A program made the translations under genes and the position numbers. From the NCBI RefSeq assembly GCF_947172395.1, contig NC_069108.1, positions 3,325,501 through 3,389,500 of the forward strand: 64,000 bases of DNA. The letters run 5' to 3'. Shown here piece by piece: positions 1 through 11,269 of the stretch (its first letter is position 1; the number at the start of each line of letters is the position of its first letter). Source of the DNA: Bicyclus anynana (taxonomy: Eukaryota > Arthropoda > Insecta > Lepidoptera > Nymphalidae). The notes under the pieces were generated by a model that was not told the origin of the DNA, made no database searches, and saw nothing but the letters and a program-made list of their open reading frames with translations.

Positions 1-1230
1 CGGAGTAGGTAAATGAACCTCTAAAGGCGGCAGTACGGTGAGGTGGTATCCGTAATTGATTACGGCAGCTTCGACGCTCCGTTCCTCCACCATCACCCGC
101 CCAAGTGAATTTATTTAGAAGGTATAGCGGTTTACCCTGTTTAAAAACACCGAAAAGTAGGCCTGCCAAATGATACTTTCGTCTAGATCTCATTTTTAGT
201 AACCCAAAATTATTTAAAAATGGAGTGACGTGTGCTTTTGAGGGAACATCAAAACAAAAACGAGTACAAGCATTTTGCACACGCTGTATTAGACGTTTAG
301 TCCTGCATAGAAGTCGCGGGCCATAAACAATATCTCCATAATTCAGCTTAGAAAGGACTAAGGCTTCTACTAAACGGATACGCAGCTCTTGGGAGAGGTA
401 GTCACGTATTTTGTAAATGATTTTTAGTCGGTAGAAACAATTACGAACTACCTCTGCAACATGGTCTTCAAACCTAAGATCTGAGTCCATCAATAGACCA
501 AGATTACGCGCCTTGAAAACTCGATCCAATGTATTGCCTTTAATATGTATGTTAACAGTAGCCAAGTTGACTTTGTGCAAGAGTTTATTTGTACCGAATA
601 ACATAAACTTGGACTTCGATGGATTAAGGACAAGAGAGTTGCGGTCAGACCAATTTGCAATTCGATCAAGGTCTTCGTTAATACTATTCACAGCTTGGTT
701 TATGTCCTCCGGCTTACATGAGTAATATATTTGCAAGTCATCCGCATATATATGGTACTTGCAGTTTCTAATTTCATGTATAATATCTGCACAATAGATT
801 ATAAAAAGTAGCGGACCTAAAACTGAACCCTGTGGAACGCCTCTGGTGACAGAAGTTGACGCTGAACGACGCTTGCTACCATCTTCGTATCCTAATTCTA
901 CAAACTGCGTACGATTACTCAGGTAGCTGTCAAACCACTTGACAGCATTAACATCAAACCCATAGTAGGATAACTTAGATAATAGAAGTGCGATATTTAT
1001 ACTGTCAAATGCTCTGGAGAAATCGAGGAGCACCATAACAGTGCACATACCTGAGTCCTGCGATTTAAGAATGTTGTCTGTAACGTCCAGGAGAGCCGTC
1101 ACAGTCCCACGACCAGCCCTAAAACCTGATTGGTAATCCGGCAAGATTTGCTGCTTCTCCAAATATCTTAGAACTTGCTGATGTACAGCTTTTTCTAAGA
1201 CTTTTGAGAAGCAAGATAAAATGCTAATTG
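1..1230 (-). mobile_element. Non-LTR retrotransposon, reverse transcriptase fragment (decayed, 5' and 3' incomplete)
   Basis: Read on the minus strand this encodes the palm and thumb of a LINE reverse transcriptase. A GVPQGSVLGPLLF block (about 845-800) is followed by the catalytic HIYADDLQ box (about 760-735). After that comes the usual downstream text with NLGLLMDSDLRFEDHV (about 510-450) and LSKLNYGDIVYGPRL (about 350-310). The style resembles the CR1/Daphne/Jockey group and the fragment at 14103-15255. It runs off the left window edge, so its C-terminus is not seen. No endonuclease domain is present. Clade is inferred from memory of such proteins. Confidence 0.85.
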
Positions 1231-1435
1231 TAATTGTAAAAAATATGTTTCCTCACTTTTTTTTCTGTTGTACCTATCCATTTTTTTTTTGTTTAATATC
1301 TCTCCCACTGCCAAGGGTCACTGGCAGAGATCTCTTATAGAGATAAGTGTTTCCTTGTCCACTGTTTTTCTTTTTACTTTTGTGTGTTACTAATATTGGT
1401 ACAAAATAAATTAAAAAAAAAAAAAAAATTATATA
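1231..1435 (+). mobile_element. LINE 3' tail with poly(A), opposite orientation to the neighbouring RT
   Basis: Plus-strand text with 'ctggcagagatctcttatag', then 'gtgtgttac', an AATAAA at about 1405 and a run of about 16 A. It resembles the 3' tails of the LINE copies at 15110-15250, 25155-25315 and 50330-50465, which share a 'gttgcctgg...gataaggccgcc' block. It directly abuts the inverted RT fragment. Confidence 0.5.
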
Positions 1436-1579
1436 TTGTATATGTTATACTTTATATAAGAGAGAATAGGCATATTCATGACAACATAATGTAAATCCTA
1501 CATACTCTAGATTTTATTTTCGGAAGACAGTTCGATTTTTGTTATAATGGTAAGATGTACAATGCAAGTACTTACAGAA

Positions 1580-2700
1580 TGTGTTAGACAAAACTATAGG
1601 AACAATAAACATTACAACACAGAATACAGATCATCCAGAATGAGTCTTTACAAGCAGCGTGGTGGAGCCGGTGAAACCCATAAAACCCCAAACATCACAC
1701 GTCTTCTTGACAACCGCATAAACACATTTTTTTCATAATTTTTATTTCAAAATTCAACACTAACAACAAATACGTAAATTAATTAAACTAATATAAAGGT
1801 CACAGCACACATCAACGTCGAAAAGGATAGTAACTGTATCGAACTGGAGCCGTGTAGTACTTTGTATGAAACTCTTGACTGCAACGGAATCGTAAAGTAA
1901 TCGCTTACGGAAAACTAACGGATCGCTGTCCCTCTGAACGCGAACATTTCTCATCCCTGCCGTGTATCGCCTCGCCGTCAACTTATACGTACAACTTCGT
2001 AGCCGTAGCCGAATGGACGCCTAAAGGCCTAACATACGCGCTACAACATATCCTATAAAGACACATTAACGAACTTGTAATATCGTATACGTTGCGTTGG
2101 GACGAAAGAGATAATGTTATTTCCTGTTCGGCGCTATTGGTCGATTTGTCTTCACGATATAATATCGTGGGTCGCATGTTAGAAATAATATTGGTGTTAC
2201 AATTCCGTTAAATGTGCATTGCTATAAGGAGGAGGTATTTTTTGTATGAAACAAAGAATAATAGACGAATAATACAAAGAATGATACGGCACAGGTTCCG
2301 ATGCCTTTTCCATTTACGAGTATATGTGCTTTGAGCTTTATGTAACTATTTTTTGTGAACAGTTTTAAAATATCTAAAAACATAAGACGCCATTATTCTT
2401 CAATAATATTGAATTATTACTGATGCAACGCTTCGTGTCGTACTGACTCGAGAATGTAATCGTTTTTGAATTTGTATTTGGAGCGGCTACGACACCGTCT
2501 AGTTCCGTGCGCTCTATCTGCCTGGTATTCTTTAATCTGTGCATAACAATTACAATGATTGTTCTTTGTTTCTCTCTTTTTGTTTGTTAGTTTTCTAAGA
2601 TATTGTATTATGTAATAACAACCAGTGCACAGTAAAACCAACTGTGGTTTGTGTTGCACTATGGTTAGGCTTAATTTCAATGTTTTTGTAGAATAACAAA
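1580..2700. repeat. Unclassified interspersed repeat ('family X'), copy 1
   Basis: Two blocks recur elsewhere in the window. About 1630-1800 (from 'gagtctttacaagcagcgtg') matches 20745-20890. About 2340-2540 (from 'tttttgtgaacagtttt' to 'ctgtgcat') matches 20935-21130. About 2575-2680 (with 'ccatagtgcaacacaaacc' in inverse) also matches 9545-9670. Copy 2 lacks roughly 500 bp of the middle. No coding capacity is recognised and the superfamily is unknown. Confidence 0.6.
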
Positions 2701-2741
2701 TAAATTAAATAATCTAACATTTCCATCAACTATAAAGACAA

Positions 2742-5700
2742 CTATTTATCGTTTTCATGTGCCTTCATATGTTCCCTTAAAGTATAACTCCTAGCGTACG
2801 ATTTAGAACATATAGTACAAGTGAAAGGCCTTTCACCCGTGTGCTTTGACATATGTTTCTTCAAACTGTGATTGGTTATGAAGGCCATATTGCAAACTTT
2901 ACACTTTTTATTTTTATTACCATGAGTCTGTCTTATATGCGTCGCTAGATAATGTTTAATATTGTAGACCCTATCGCAAAACGGGCATTTGAATTTATGC
3001 GTGATATCGTGTACTAGAGACATGTGTTTTATACGATCATTGTAATGTTTCATAGGTTTGAAACATATTTGACATTTTACAACGCGTTTTGAATGGCTCT
3101 CCATATGATTCGATTGGGATGTCTTAGTTTTTAGGACTTTCCCGCAAGCTGTACACGGATATGCGCCATTTTCGTGCGTTTTTCTATGGACTATCAAACG
3201 TTTGGAATTTATAAACGATTTCCCACAAACATCGCATATACAATTCGCATAATGCACATTCAAATGTGTGGTCAACGTTCTGAATACGTGAAACTCTTTA
3301 TCGCATAAATGACATTTGTAAGGACTCGAATCGACTTTGTAATCGGCTATACACTCTTTGTACATCACTTTGTTGTGTTCCTGAACGAAATGCTCCGCCA
3401 TCTTGTCGACATCTGTCAAAAGTGTACAACAATGGCGGCATTCCAAATTCGAAATTTCTATTTGCAGCGAACGCGGGTAACGTTTTATTTTTTTTATTTC
3501 CGCTTCAAAGTCCGTGTGGGATTTCGAATAATGATTTTTTAATAAATTTATTTCCATGAAGTTGTCTGTACAGAAAAAACATCGGAACCAGCTCTTGTGA
3601 TGGCGAAAAGGGCAAGCGGTCGTTTCTAGCAGTACAATACTGCATGTTAATATTATTCGTTTCCGTTCGGATATTTGTTTGATATTCTTTTTATGTTTTC
3701 CAGTTTGATCTGTAATTGAGAAGAGACGCTGATTAAAAATTTTCATTTGTAAATTGAGATTTTTAATCAATATTTTTTTTTTCTAATATAAAAAAATCAA
3801 CTATTTAACAATAGTTTTCATCATCATAATGGTTTACACGGGAAATCACTAGCAGTGCTTTACCATTGCTATATGTTGTAAAATTTTTTGGAATCATTTC
3901 TGTTCCAAGGCCATTGTCCTCTTAGGAAAAATGGCTAAACCACCATAGGCACAGATTAAAGATCATACAGAGACCAGAGTGAGTCTAAGCAGCATGGTTA
4001 AGGTGGTGAAATCCATAAAAATAGATATGAAGTGCTCAGATCCAGGTCTGGGGTTCGAGTGCTGTAGGTCTAACAACATATCTTGTGTAGAGAAAAAGAC
4101 AAGTGTCGACCAATAGCGGCAAGGTTGTCCCAGTTTCAGCTCTTTCATCCCGAATAAATAATTAGTTTTGACATTTAACCTGCCAAACCGCATTGGAGCA
4201 GTGTGGTGGGTTTAAGCTCTCTGTCTCCTATATGGCGAAAAGCTTGGTCTTACAAGTATAATGTAAAATAATTTGATAATAACTCCATACCTTTTATACT
4301 AATTTCAACTTTATTGGCACACACTTTAAGCCTATTTTCCCTATCCTGTGGAACTTTGTTAACACACTCTTCAAGTACAGTATTCTTCCATCTTGCTACA
4401 GGTGTATCTGAATCATATTCATTACTGGCACTTTTCTTCTGTTTTGACGACTTTTGCTTTAAATTATATCTGGGTTTAAGTAGATACTGACTAGATTTAG
4501 ATTGTGGGCTGGATAAGTTATCTATATCTGAAATCAAAATATAAAAATGAAATACATAATATACAGTAGAACCCCTTTAAAACGATCACGCTTAAATCGA
4601 CTTCTCGCATAATACGTCATTTTACGCCAGTCCCTACAACTTGAGACATGTTTTCATACATTTCCTAACGCTTAATACGATTCATCATCCCGTTTAATAC
4701 ATGTCACACGCGTGTTATTCCAAATGACAGGACATCATAAAAGTCCTTAAACAAGGTTGCAGGACAAGACTAATACATGATATTTTAAAGAAGAGATATA
4801 CCCTGACAGCAAACGAACCATGACATGATGCAATTCTAAACGAAAATTTTGAAGACGCACTGCAAAAGTAAAATCTAATTGAAAATTTCGTAATTGCTAA
4901 TGTATCAAAATCTTTTTGTCATACCAGAATAAGTGATTACTTCAAGAAGCATAATTAGGTAGTCTTTACGCCAAATGCAGACAAGCAGGAACCTCCAACT
5001 TTCCAGTTGTGTGCATTTTAAGAAATTAAATATCACGTGTCTCAAATGGTAAAGGAAAAACATTGTGAGGAAACCTACATTCCAGAGTATATTTTTAATT
5101 CTCTGCGTGTGTCAAGCATGCCAATTGGGCCACCATGGTGGCCTCTGCGTGTGTGAAGTCTGCCAATCCGCATTGGGCCAGCGTGGTGGACTAATGGCCT
5201 AACCCTCTCATTCTGAGAGGAGACTGGAGCTCAGCAGTGAGCCGAATATGGGTTGATGATGATGATAGATAGTTAAGATTAGCAGACACCTCACCGTGTC
5301 ACCCGCATAGTTCCCGTTCCCGTGGGAATAAGAGGAAAAAATATAGCCTATTACGCCCTACCTTATATCACCACATACTTTACCTCTGTAAATATCAGTA
5401 TAGATACCCATAATTATATTCATAATACTTCATAATACGAACCGTCAAAAAAATTATCTTGAGCACATTGTTTTGAACCAGTGTCATCTAAGTGATCCGC
5501 CACTTTTTGAAAATCATCTGAAAAATTGAAAAACACATACGTAAAGTAATGTGTTAAAGACACACAGATTCTTAAAAATAAAGCATAGAATAATTACATT
5601 GTTAGGATTGAGGTTTAAGTCTGTGGTAACATATTATGTTAAATAATAACCAATCTGAGAAGGTTTACTCTCTTTATTAAATTTTTAATTTTTAAATCGT

Positions 5701-7143
5701 TGTCATCAACCCATATTCGGCTCACTGCTGAGCTCGAGTCTCCTCTCAGAATGAGAGGGGTTAGGCCAATAGTCCACCACGCTGGCCCAATGCGGATTGG
5801 CAGACTTCACACACGCAGAGAATTAAGATAATTCTCTGGTATGCAGGTTTCCTCACGATGTTTTCCTTCACCGATTTTGAGACACGTGATATTTTAATTT
5901 CTTAAAATGCACACAGCTGAAAAGTTGGAGGTGCATGCCCCGGACCGGATTCGAACCCACACCCTCCGGAAACGGAGGCAGAGGTCATATCCACTGGGCT
6001 ATCACGGCTCTTTTTAATTTTTAAATAAACAACAATAAATGAACTATACTCACCATTTCTAGAAATCCAATAGTGTGAGAACTGTTCATTGCACTTAACG
6101 ACTTGAGTGTGGAAACTTGAGACATTACGAAGTTGTGCGACACACACGTCACAGACCAGATGACTGGCTGCCTTCTCATCTATGAATGATAACTGAAATA
6201 AAGTGTTATATTGCTTTACGTCAGCCTAGTGGATATGATATTATTATGACCTAACAAATGAACTAACTAAAAATGGCTATGTAGTTAGTCTGTACGCCGT
6301 AGAAGTAGGTGCGAGAGGATTACCAACAAAATCTCTTTATAACTTGCTTAAAGACCTTGGCCTCTCTAGAAGTGCAGCTATTTCTATATTGAATCAGGTA
6401 TCCAAAGCTGCTTTTATAGGATATTACCAAATTTGGCTAGGCAGGGAGAACAAAATGAGCAGAGTGTTAATCAGTTGTCAAGGAATTCCTTAACCCTACA
6501 TCCTGTAGTCACAAGTCCAGGACCCAGGACCCAGGACCCAGGACACATTGAATCCATGAAATGCTAAGATATTAGTCTCTGCCCTCGATTGGGAGAGTAG
6601 ATTCAACTCCTCTAGTCTGTGGCATGCACCTCCAACTTTTCAATTATGTGCATTTGCAGAAATTAAATATCACGTGTCTCATACAGTGAAGGAAATACAT
6701 CGTGAGGAAACCTGCATACTAGAGAATTTTCTTAATTCTCTGTGTGAAGTCGCCCAATTCACATTTGCCCATCGTGGTGGACTAAGGCCTAACCCTAAGA
6801 ATTTTTTTTTATAAAGAAATGATACGTAATGGAATTGATATCCTCATTTTGGAAATCAGTTGGTAATGTAATGTTATATTTTATAATTTTTTTTATATAT
6901 ATCATACATTCAAACTGTATTAAATAAAAAATATTCAAATAAATTTTCCATGCTATCTGAAAACACATTAGTATGTTTACTCACAGAAATTCCAAAACAA
7001 TGCTGAAGTAAATCGGCGAAAACCTGCTTTAAACCAGTGTCTGTTATATAAGCTGTAGTCAAGTCCCACGTCCCGTTACCCGACAAACAGCATCGGCAAA
7101 CGTTTGGCTTCGTAATCCAATTTGAAATATTATCAAAATCCAT
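2742..7143 (-). CDS. ZAD-C2H2 zinc finger protein 1 (5 exons, 497 aa)
   Basis: Probable DNA-binding nuclear transcription factor of the insect ZAD family. Exons, 5' to 3': 7143-6985, 6192-6054, 5517-5443, 4527-4291, 3625-2742. All junctions are GT/AG and keep phase (0,1,1,1), giving 498 codons with a TAG stop. Exon 1 carries the first half of the ZAD zinc cluster (CRCCL at residue 16) and exon 2 the second half (LVCDVCVAQL). Exons 3 and 4 encode a lysine- and serine-rich linker. Exon 5 holds nine C2H2 fingers, the last with SYARSYTLREH. The start is the first ATG in frame at 7143; upstream codons have only a TTG. The gene is divergent from the CYTH gene and related to the second ZAD gene at 11839-18777. 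Introns are invaded by SINEs and transposon relics. I saw no clear AATAAA downstream. The DNA target is unknown. Confidence 0.88.
4563..4950 (+). mobile_element. Decayed pogo/Tigger-type DNA transposon fragment
   Basis: Begins with 'cagtagaacccctttaaaac' after TA, which is typical of pogo/Tigger terminal repeats. At 4840-4945 the plus strand reads ENFEDALQK and, after stops and a frame change, IENFVIANVSK and RISDYF. These resemble the C-terminal end of pogo-family transposases. It is broken by several stops, and no right terminal repeat is seen before the SINE at about 4985. It lies in intron 3 of zinc finger gene 1. Confidence 0.6.
4985..5270 (+). mobile_element. SINE-B copy, 5' truncated
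   Basis: Contains the family body 'aaatatcacgtgtctcaaa', 'gtgaggaaacct', 'ctgccaatccgcattgggcc' and 'agccgaatatgggttgatg', ending in a GAT repeat. The tRNA-like head is missing. A short internal duplication of 'gcctctgcgtgtgtgaagtc' is present near 5140. Confidence 0.85.
5697..6012 (-). mobile_element. SINE-B, near full length
   Basis: The best full copy in the window. From 6012 it reads a tRNA-like head with an A box (TAGCCCAGTGGATATGACC) and a B box (GGTTCGAATCC), then the shared body, and ends in a GAT-type repeat near 5700. It sits in intron 2 of zinc finger gene 1, antisense to nothing and in the same sense as that gene. Confidence 0.88.
6240..6490 (+). mobile_element. Retroelement polyprotein C-terminal remnant
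   Basis: An open plus-strand frame of about 80 codons without ATG reads NGYVVSLYAVEVGARGLPT, then KSLYNLLKDLGL and YYQIWLGRE before a stop near 6490. The 'EVGARG...SLYNLL...IWLGR' pattern is familiar from the C-termini of lepidopteran retroelement polyproteins, but I cannot name the clade with confidence. It lies in intron 1 of zinc finger gene 1. Confidence 0.55.
6590..6800 (+). mobile_element. SINE-B copy, diverged
   Basis: Shows 'ctctgccctcgattgggag', 'aaatatcacgtgtctcata', 'gtgaggaaacctgcatac' and 'gtggtggactaaggcctaac'. The A box is damaged and the 3' end is lost. A short 'aggacccaggacccaggac' stutter lies just upstream at about 6520-6545. Confidence 0.75.
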
Positions 7144-8362
7144 GATTTTAATTGAAATCCTTAATAAATGCACAATGATTTCATGTTCACGGACAGTTAC
7201 CAAAAAATTATGACATTGACAGTTATTTTGACTTTGACATCTTTTTGTGTGTATATATATTTTTTTGTAACTATACGTACCGATTATACAGGAAAATATC
7301 GGTAAAATCGAAAATTTGCTTGAAGTGTTTTAATTATGGGTATTTTATATTTTAGTTTTAACATTCGTAAATTGTAATTATCAATAAAGATATTAATACC
7401 CTCTAACTACCACAAAAAAGTTATGTAGTTGGTATTTATATTTTTATTGTATTCTACCAACCGTGCCGTGCAGCACAGGCACCTTAGACAATTAAAAATA
7501 AAGGACCTGCCTCGTAAGCTATTAGCCCTCTGTCAAAGATAAATGATCTAACGCGTTTGTAAAAACTGTTGCTATAGAATCGATGTTTCATTGTTGTAAT
7601 CGTTTTCGTCGTGTAAAGAGCTCCCTAAAAATGCCGGTTTGTGTAGTTGAATAGCATAAAAAACGGCCAAAAACTTGTAGTTTAGTAAAAGATGGAGTAA
7701 CGTTTCATTTGTAAGTATTTCTATCATAATTTTATCAAATTTGTAAACGATTTCTAAAAAGAATTGATTCTTTTGACGGAACAGCAAAAATCGATCAAGT
7801 AATCGAATAGTCTTTATATTTATTCTATGGATAGTCTAAGCGATGTGTTAGCCTGTGTAAAAATTACGCGTGTGTATATTGCGAGTCAATTGTATAGTTA
7901 TGTGTAGAGTATGGACACAGAATATACCATAGATTTACGATTTGGTACAAGGAATATACTTAATGGTGTTAAGTCCTCGTCCCCCTCAAAAAACGACAGA
8001 CTTTTTTGTTGGTGAATTTGGGTGCGAAACAGTTCCATTATTTTTAATGGTCTAAGTCTAAGACAGGCACAGAGTACATTACAGTGCAGACATACGTAGT
8101 ATCTATTAATCTGTGGTGCAGACCAAGGAACATAAACATATTTGCATTTTGCAGACGTCAGACAAAAATTTTACCGCCATAACGTAAACCCTTTATTCAA
8201 TGTACTCTTAATTTGACGTAAACAAACAAAGATTACAATGTATTATTGGAAAGACGTAAGTAAACCCAGAAAAAAATACTTGTTCAATTTAATTTTTTAT
8301 CTTCATATTTAAAAAAGCGGCAAGATTAATAATAAAAATACAGTTAATTTTATTACTTTAAA
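7144..8362. promoter_or_regulatory. Divergent intergenic region of zinc finger gene 1 and CYTH gene
   Basis: About 1.2 kb separates the two start codons. The core promoters are not obvious. Most of the right half is an old MITE-C copy (7482-8065), so the native promoter sequence is probably limited to the flanks 7144-7480 and 8066-8362. Confidence 0.4.
7482..8065 (+). mobile_element. MITE-C copy (long variant)
   Basis: Shares with copies at 29110, 47813, 56130, 60262 and 62828 the blocks 'aggacctgcctcg', 'gttgtaatcg', 'aaagagctcc' and 'aatggtctaag' at the right end. This variant also has 'cgtccccctcaaaaaacgac', which recurs inverted near 56340. Ends are imperfect inverted repeats of the (c/t)agaccaatta type. 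Confidence 0.6.
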
Positions 8363-10790
8363 ATGCGCAACGTTGAAATAAAAGCCAGAGTGAATGATTT
8401 TGACGCAATATGCAAGATTGCCGAAGAGTTAAGCGGTGGAAGTCCGAAGTTAATTCCACAGGACGATACGTTTTACAAAGTGAACAACGGCAGACTAAAG
8501 ATGAGGGTGTACGCTGACGAATCTGCGACCCTCGTAAGGTACGAGGTTCGAGGTTAAGGTTTGACGGCCTCCGTGGCGCAGTGGTAAGCGCGGTGGATTT
8601 CTAAAACGGAGGTCCTGGGTTCGATCCCCGGCTAGGCAGATTGAGGTTTTCTTAATTGGTCTAGGTTTGGCTGGTGGGAGGCTATGGCCGTGGCTAGTTA
8701 GCACCCTACCGGCAAAGACGTACCGCCAAGCGATTTTAGCGTTCCGGTACGATGCCGTATAGAAACCGAAAGGGGTGTGGATTTTCATCCTTCTAACAAG
8801 TTAGCCAGCTTCCATCTTAGACTGCATCATCACTTACCATCAGATGAGATTGTAGTCAAGGGCTAAGTTGTAAAAGAATAAAAAAAAAAGTTATAAACTA
8901 CATATTACTACGTGACGCCACACGGTTTCACCTGCTTATTAGGAGATAAAATATTCCAGCCTTTCCTGATGAGTACTGTTTGCCAACAAACAAATTAAAA
9001 ATGAGGGTACAAATCACTAGTCATTTCACATTTGATAATAATTATAATTAACTTGTTCTTAAATTAATGAAAATAAATTTGATTAATCAAATTAGATATG
9101 GTTACAAAACATACATAATTTAAAATAAATAAGTCATGAAATAACATGCATTTTCTACCTTCATTTCTAATTTATCTTTCTACTTGAAAATTTCTGGAAA
9201 ACTTTGAAACCCTTAAATTTAACTAACTATCATTCAATAATGTGCTTAACAACTTGCATATTATTATTAAACCTAATATCAAAACTAATGTTAAGTTTTG
9301 TTAATTTGTTAAACACTATACTACTGTACTATTAAAATAATTTATAGTTTAGATAAATATTTAACGAAACGAATAAGTTGAGATAAAAAGAAAATTATAG
9401 GTGTAATTATCAACAATTTCAGGTCAGTTTTCAAAAACATGATTAATTAACAACATTGGGAACCTTCGTAACGCGAGTTCAACTTGCACTTGTCCAGTTT
9501 TTTGTTTATTTATTATTCTACATTCTACAAAAAACATATTTAAATTGAGCCTAACCATAGTGCAACACAAACCACAGTTGGTTTTACTGTGCACTGTTTT
9601 TTATTACATAATACAATATTTAAAAAAAAATTAATTAACGAACAAAAAGAGAAGAATAACAAAGAACAATCATTAGCAGGTATTTAAATAAATATCATAA
9701 TTATAGTGTTCCACAGGCTGTCCCAAAAAGTATTCCTTTAATTTATGTTATGTACCTACAAAATCACTGTGAAAAGTGATCCGAAATTAGGAACTGAAAT
9801 GTTAAATGAACCAAACATATTACATTCCAGATATGATCGTGATGATGAGCAAGGTCCAAAGCTGTGTGATTACGATCTTCTGGAGTTTTCTGTCAACGAA
9901 CGAGACAAGTCAAAGGAGTTGGACGATATACTTAAAAAGTGTATGGGCATACGTGGAAGAGTTGTGAAAGAGAGGTAATAATCTCCCTTCACTGCTCTAC
10001 TCCTATTGATTGTAGCCTGATGGAAAGTATACTATTACCTGCTCAGGAGTAAACCCAGTACCCAGTTTCGTTAAAATCCGTTGAGTAGTTTTTGTTTCTA
10101 TAACAAACATAATTTTACTAATTGCTATTGCTAAAAATGGCACCAGTATCTATCATTAATCACCCCCTGGTAGTTATTTTGGAAATATATTGAAATTGAA
10201 ATTGAAATGAAATTGAAATTGAAATTGAAATGAAATTTGAAATGAAATGAAATTTTATTATTTTATAATTTTACAGTCTCTGATGTGGCTGAGACCTTCT
10301 TTTAAGTTAAAACCTGTATCAGAAGGTCTCGCTCTTCCTTAATAACAAATTTAAACTTAACTTAACATGCAACATGCAATAAACGCTGGTTTATGTGCGT
10401 GCGTGTGTGCGTGTGTGTGTGTGAAATTGTATCAGATGTTGTACTTAATATATGTATGTAAAATTATTAATTATTTATATTACATGTACAGAATTGATAT
10501 CTTTAGATTCATTATAAGTATATAGATATAGTTTTTATAAGAGATCAACGATTTTGCTATTAAATATTATTGAATATATTTGCAGAAGACTGTACATGGT
10601 CGGCCAAACTCGCATACACATAGACAAAGTGCAAGACCTCGGTAACTTCATGGAGTTGGAAGTAGTGCTCCGACCTGAGCAGAGCTTAGAAGAAGGACAA
10701 GAAATAGCACGAGATCTCCAGAACAAACTTGGTGTAGAGAACAAAGACTTGATACAGTGTGCCTATGTTGATTTGTTGGATAATAAATAA
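8363..10790 (+). CDS. CYTH-domain protein (3 exons, 174 aa)
   Basis: Small protein of the CYTH (adenylate cyclase IV / thiamine triphosphatase-like) fold, which in known members binds triphosphate substrates inside a beta tunnel. Exons 8363-8538, 9831-9974 and 10586-10790 join in phase 2 and 2 to give 175 codons. Residues 1-10 read MRNVEIKARV, the N-terminal strand with the E-x-K signature. The exon 1-2 junction restores LVRYDRDDEQGPK, and exon 3 has MELEVVLRPEQSLEEG, the usual E-x-E strand and helix. The length fits a stand-alone CYTH domain. The substrate is not predictable: insects carry such proteins of unassigned activity. The ATG at 8363 is the only one that fits the domain start. Introns hold a SINE-A, a MITE-B fragment and microsatellites. 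Confidence 0.85.
8558..8885 (+). mobile_element. SINE-A, near full length
   Basis: tRNA-like head with A box (GTGGCGCAGTGGTAAGC) and B box (GGTTCGATCCC). The body follows with 'ggtctggctggtgggaggc'-type text, 'taccgccaagcg', 'ttccggtacgatgccg' and 'agatgagattgtagtcaag', and a poly(A)-like tail near 8875. It lies right after the exon 1 donor of the CYTH gene. Confidence 0.88.
8955..9180 (+). mobile_element. MITE-B, partial
   Basis: Left arm 'agcctttcctgatgagtact', then the AT-rich core with 'aattaacttgttcttaaatt' and 'ttctaccttcatttctaatt'. The right terminal repeat present in the copies at 28455-28735 and 62350-62665 is lost. Confidence 0.65.
9545..9670. repeat. Family X fragment
   Basis: Inverted match to about 2575-2680, sharing 'ccatagtgcaacacaaacc' and 'ttggttttactgtgcact'. 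It lies in intron 1 of the CYTH gene. Confidence 0.6.
10185..10425. repeat. Microsatellites in CYTH intron 2
   Basis: A (GAAATT/GAAAT) array at 10185-10255 and a short (GT)n tract at about 10400-10425. Confidence 0.85.
10782..10787 (+). terminator. Poly(A) signal overlapping the CYTH stop codon
   Basis: AATAAA is formed by the last two sense codons (Asn-Lys) directly before the TAA at 10788. A T-rich tract follows at 10803-10816. If used, the 3' UTR would be very short. Confidence 0.55.
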
Positions 10791-10834
10791 TCTTGTAATG
10801 TTGTTTTTTTTTTTTTATTCTCTATAAGTTAGCC

Positions 10835-11130
10835 CTGATAGCCCAGTGGATGTGACCCCTGCCTCCGATTTCGGAGTAGGTTCGAATCCTGTCTGGGGCA
10901 TGAACCTCCAACTTTTCACTTTTAGTGTGCATTTTAAGAAATTACATATCACGTGTTTCAAACGGTGAAGGATAACATCGTAAGGAAACCTGCATGCCAG
11001 AGAATTTTCTTAATTCCCTGTGTGTGTGAAGTCTGCCAATCCACATTGGGCCAGCATGGTGGACTATTGGTCTAACCCCTCTCATTCTGAGAGGAGACTC
11101 GAGCTCAGCAGTGAGCCGAATATGGGTCAT
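10835..11130 (+). mobile_element. SINE-B, near full length
   Basis: Head with 'tagcccagtggatgtgacc' and 'aggttcgaatcctg', body as in the other copies, and end 'agccgaatatgggtcatatg'. It separates the CYTH and second zinc finger genes. Confidence 0.85.
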
Positions 11131-11222
11131 ATGATAACGAACGATTAGTAGGTACTATGAACTGATTTTGCGATAGGGCTGGATTAAAGAGGTCTAAGGC
11201 CGGACGAAGTCGTTTTTTGCAA

Positions 11223-11269
11223 TTTGCAATAAACCTTAGACCATTTAATAGTCTAAGGTTTATTGCAAA
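11223..11269. repeat. Perfect 19-bp inverted repeat (hairpin)
   Basis: Arms 11223-11241 ('tttgcaataaaccttagac') and 11251-11269 are exact reverse complements with a 9-nt spacer. No repeat family is recognised around it. Confidence 0.8.

Noticed and set aside
7144..7203. Upstream extension of zinc finger gene 1 beginning at 7203
   Set aside because: It would need a TTG start; the first ATG at 7143 directly precedes the ZAD domain.
8558..8640. tRNA gene (A and B box with 'gggttcgatcc')
   Set aside because: The same head recurs with a common non-tRNA body in at least six places and does not complete a cloverleaf, so it is SINE-A. The same applies to SINE-B heads such as 10835-10910.
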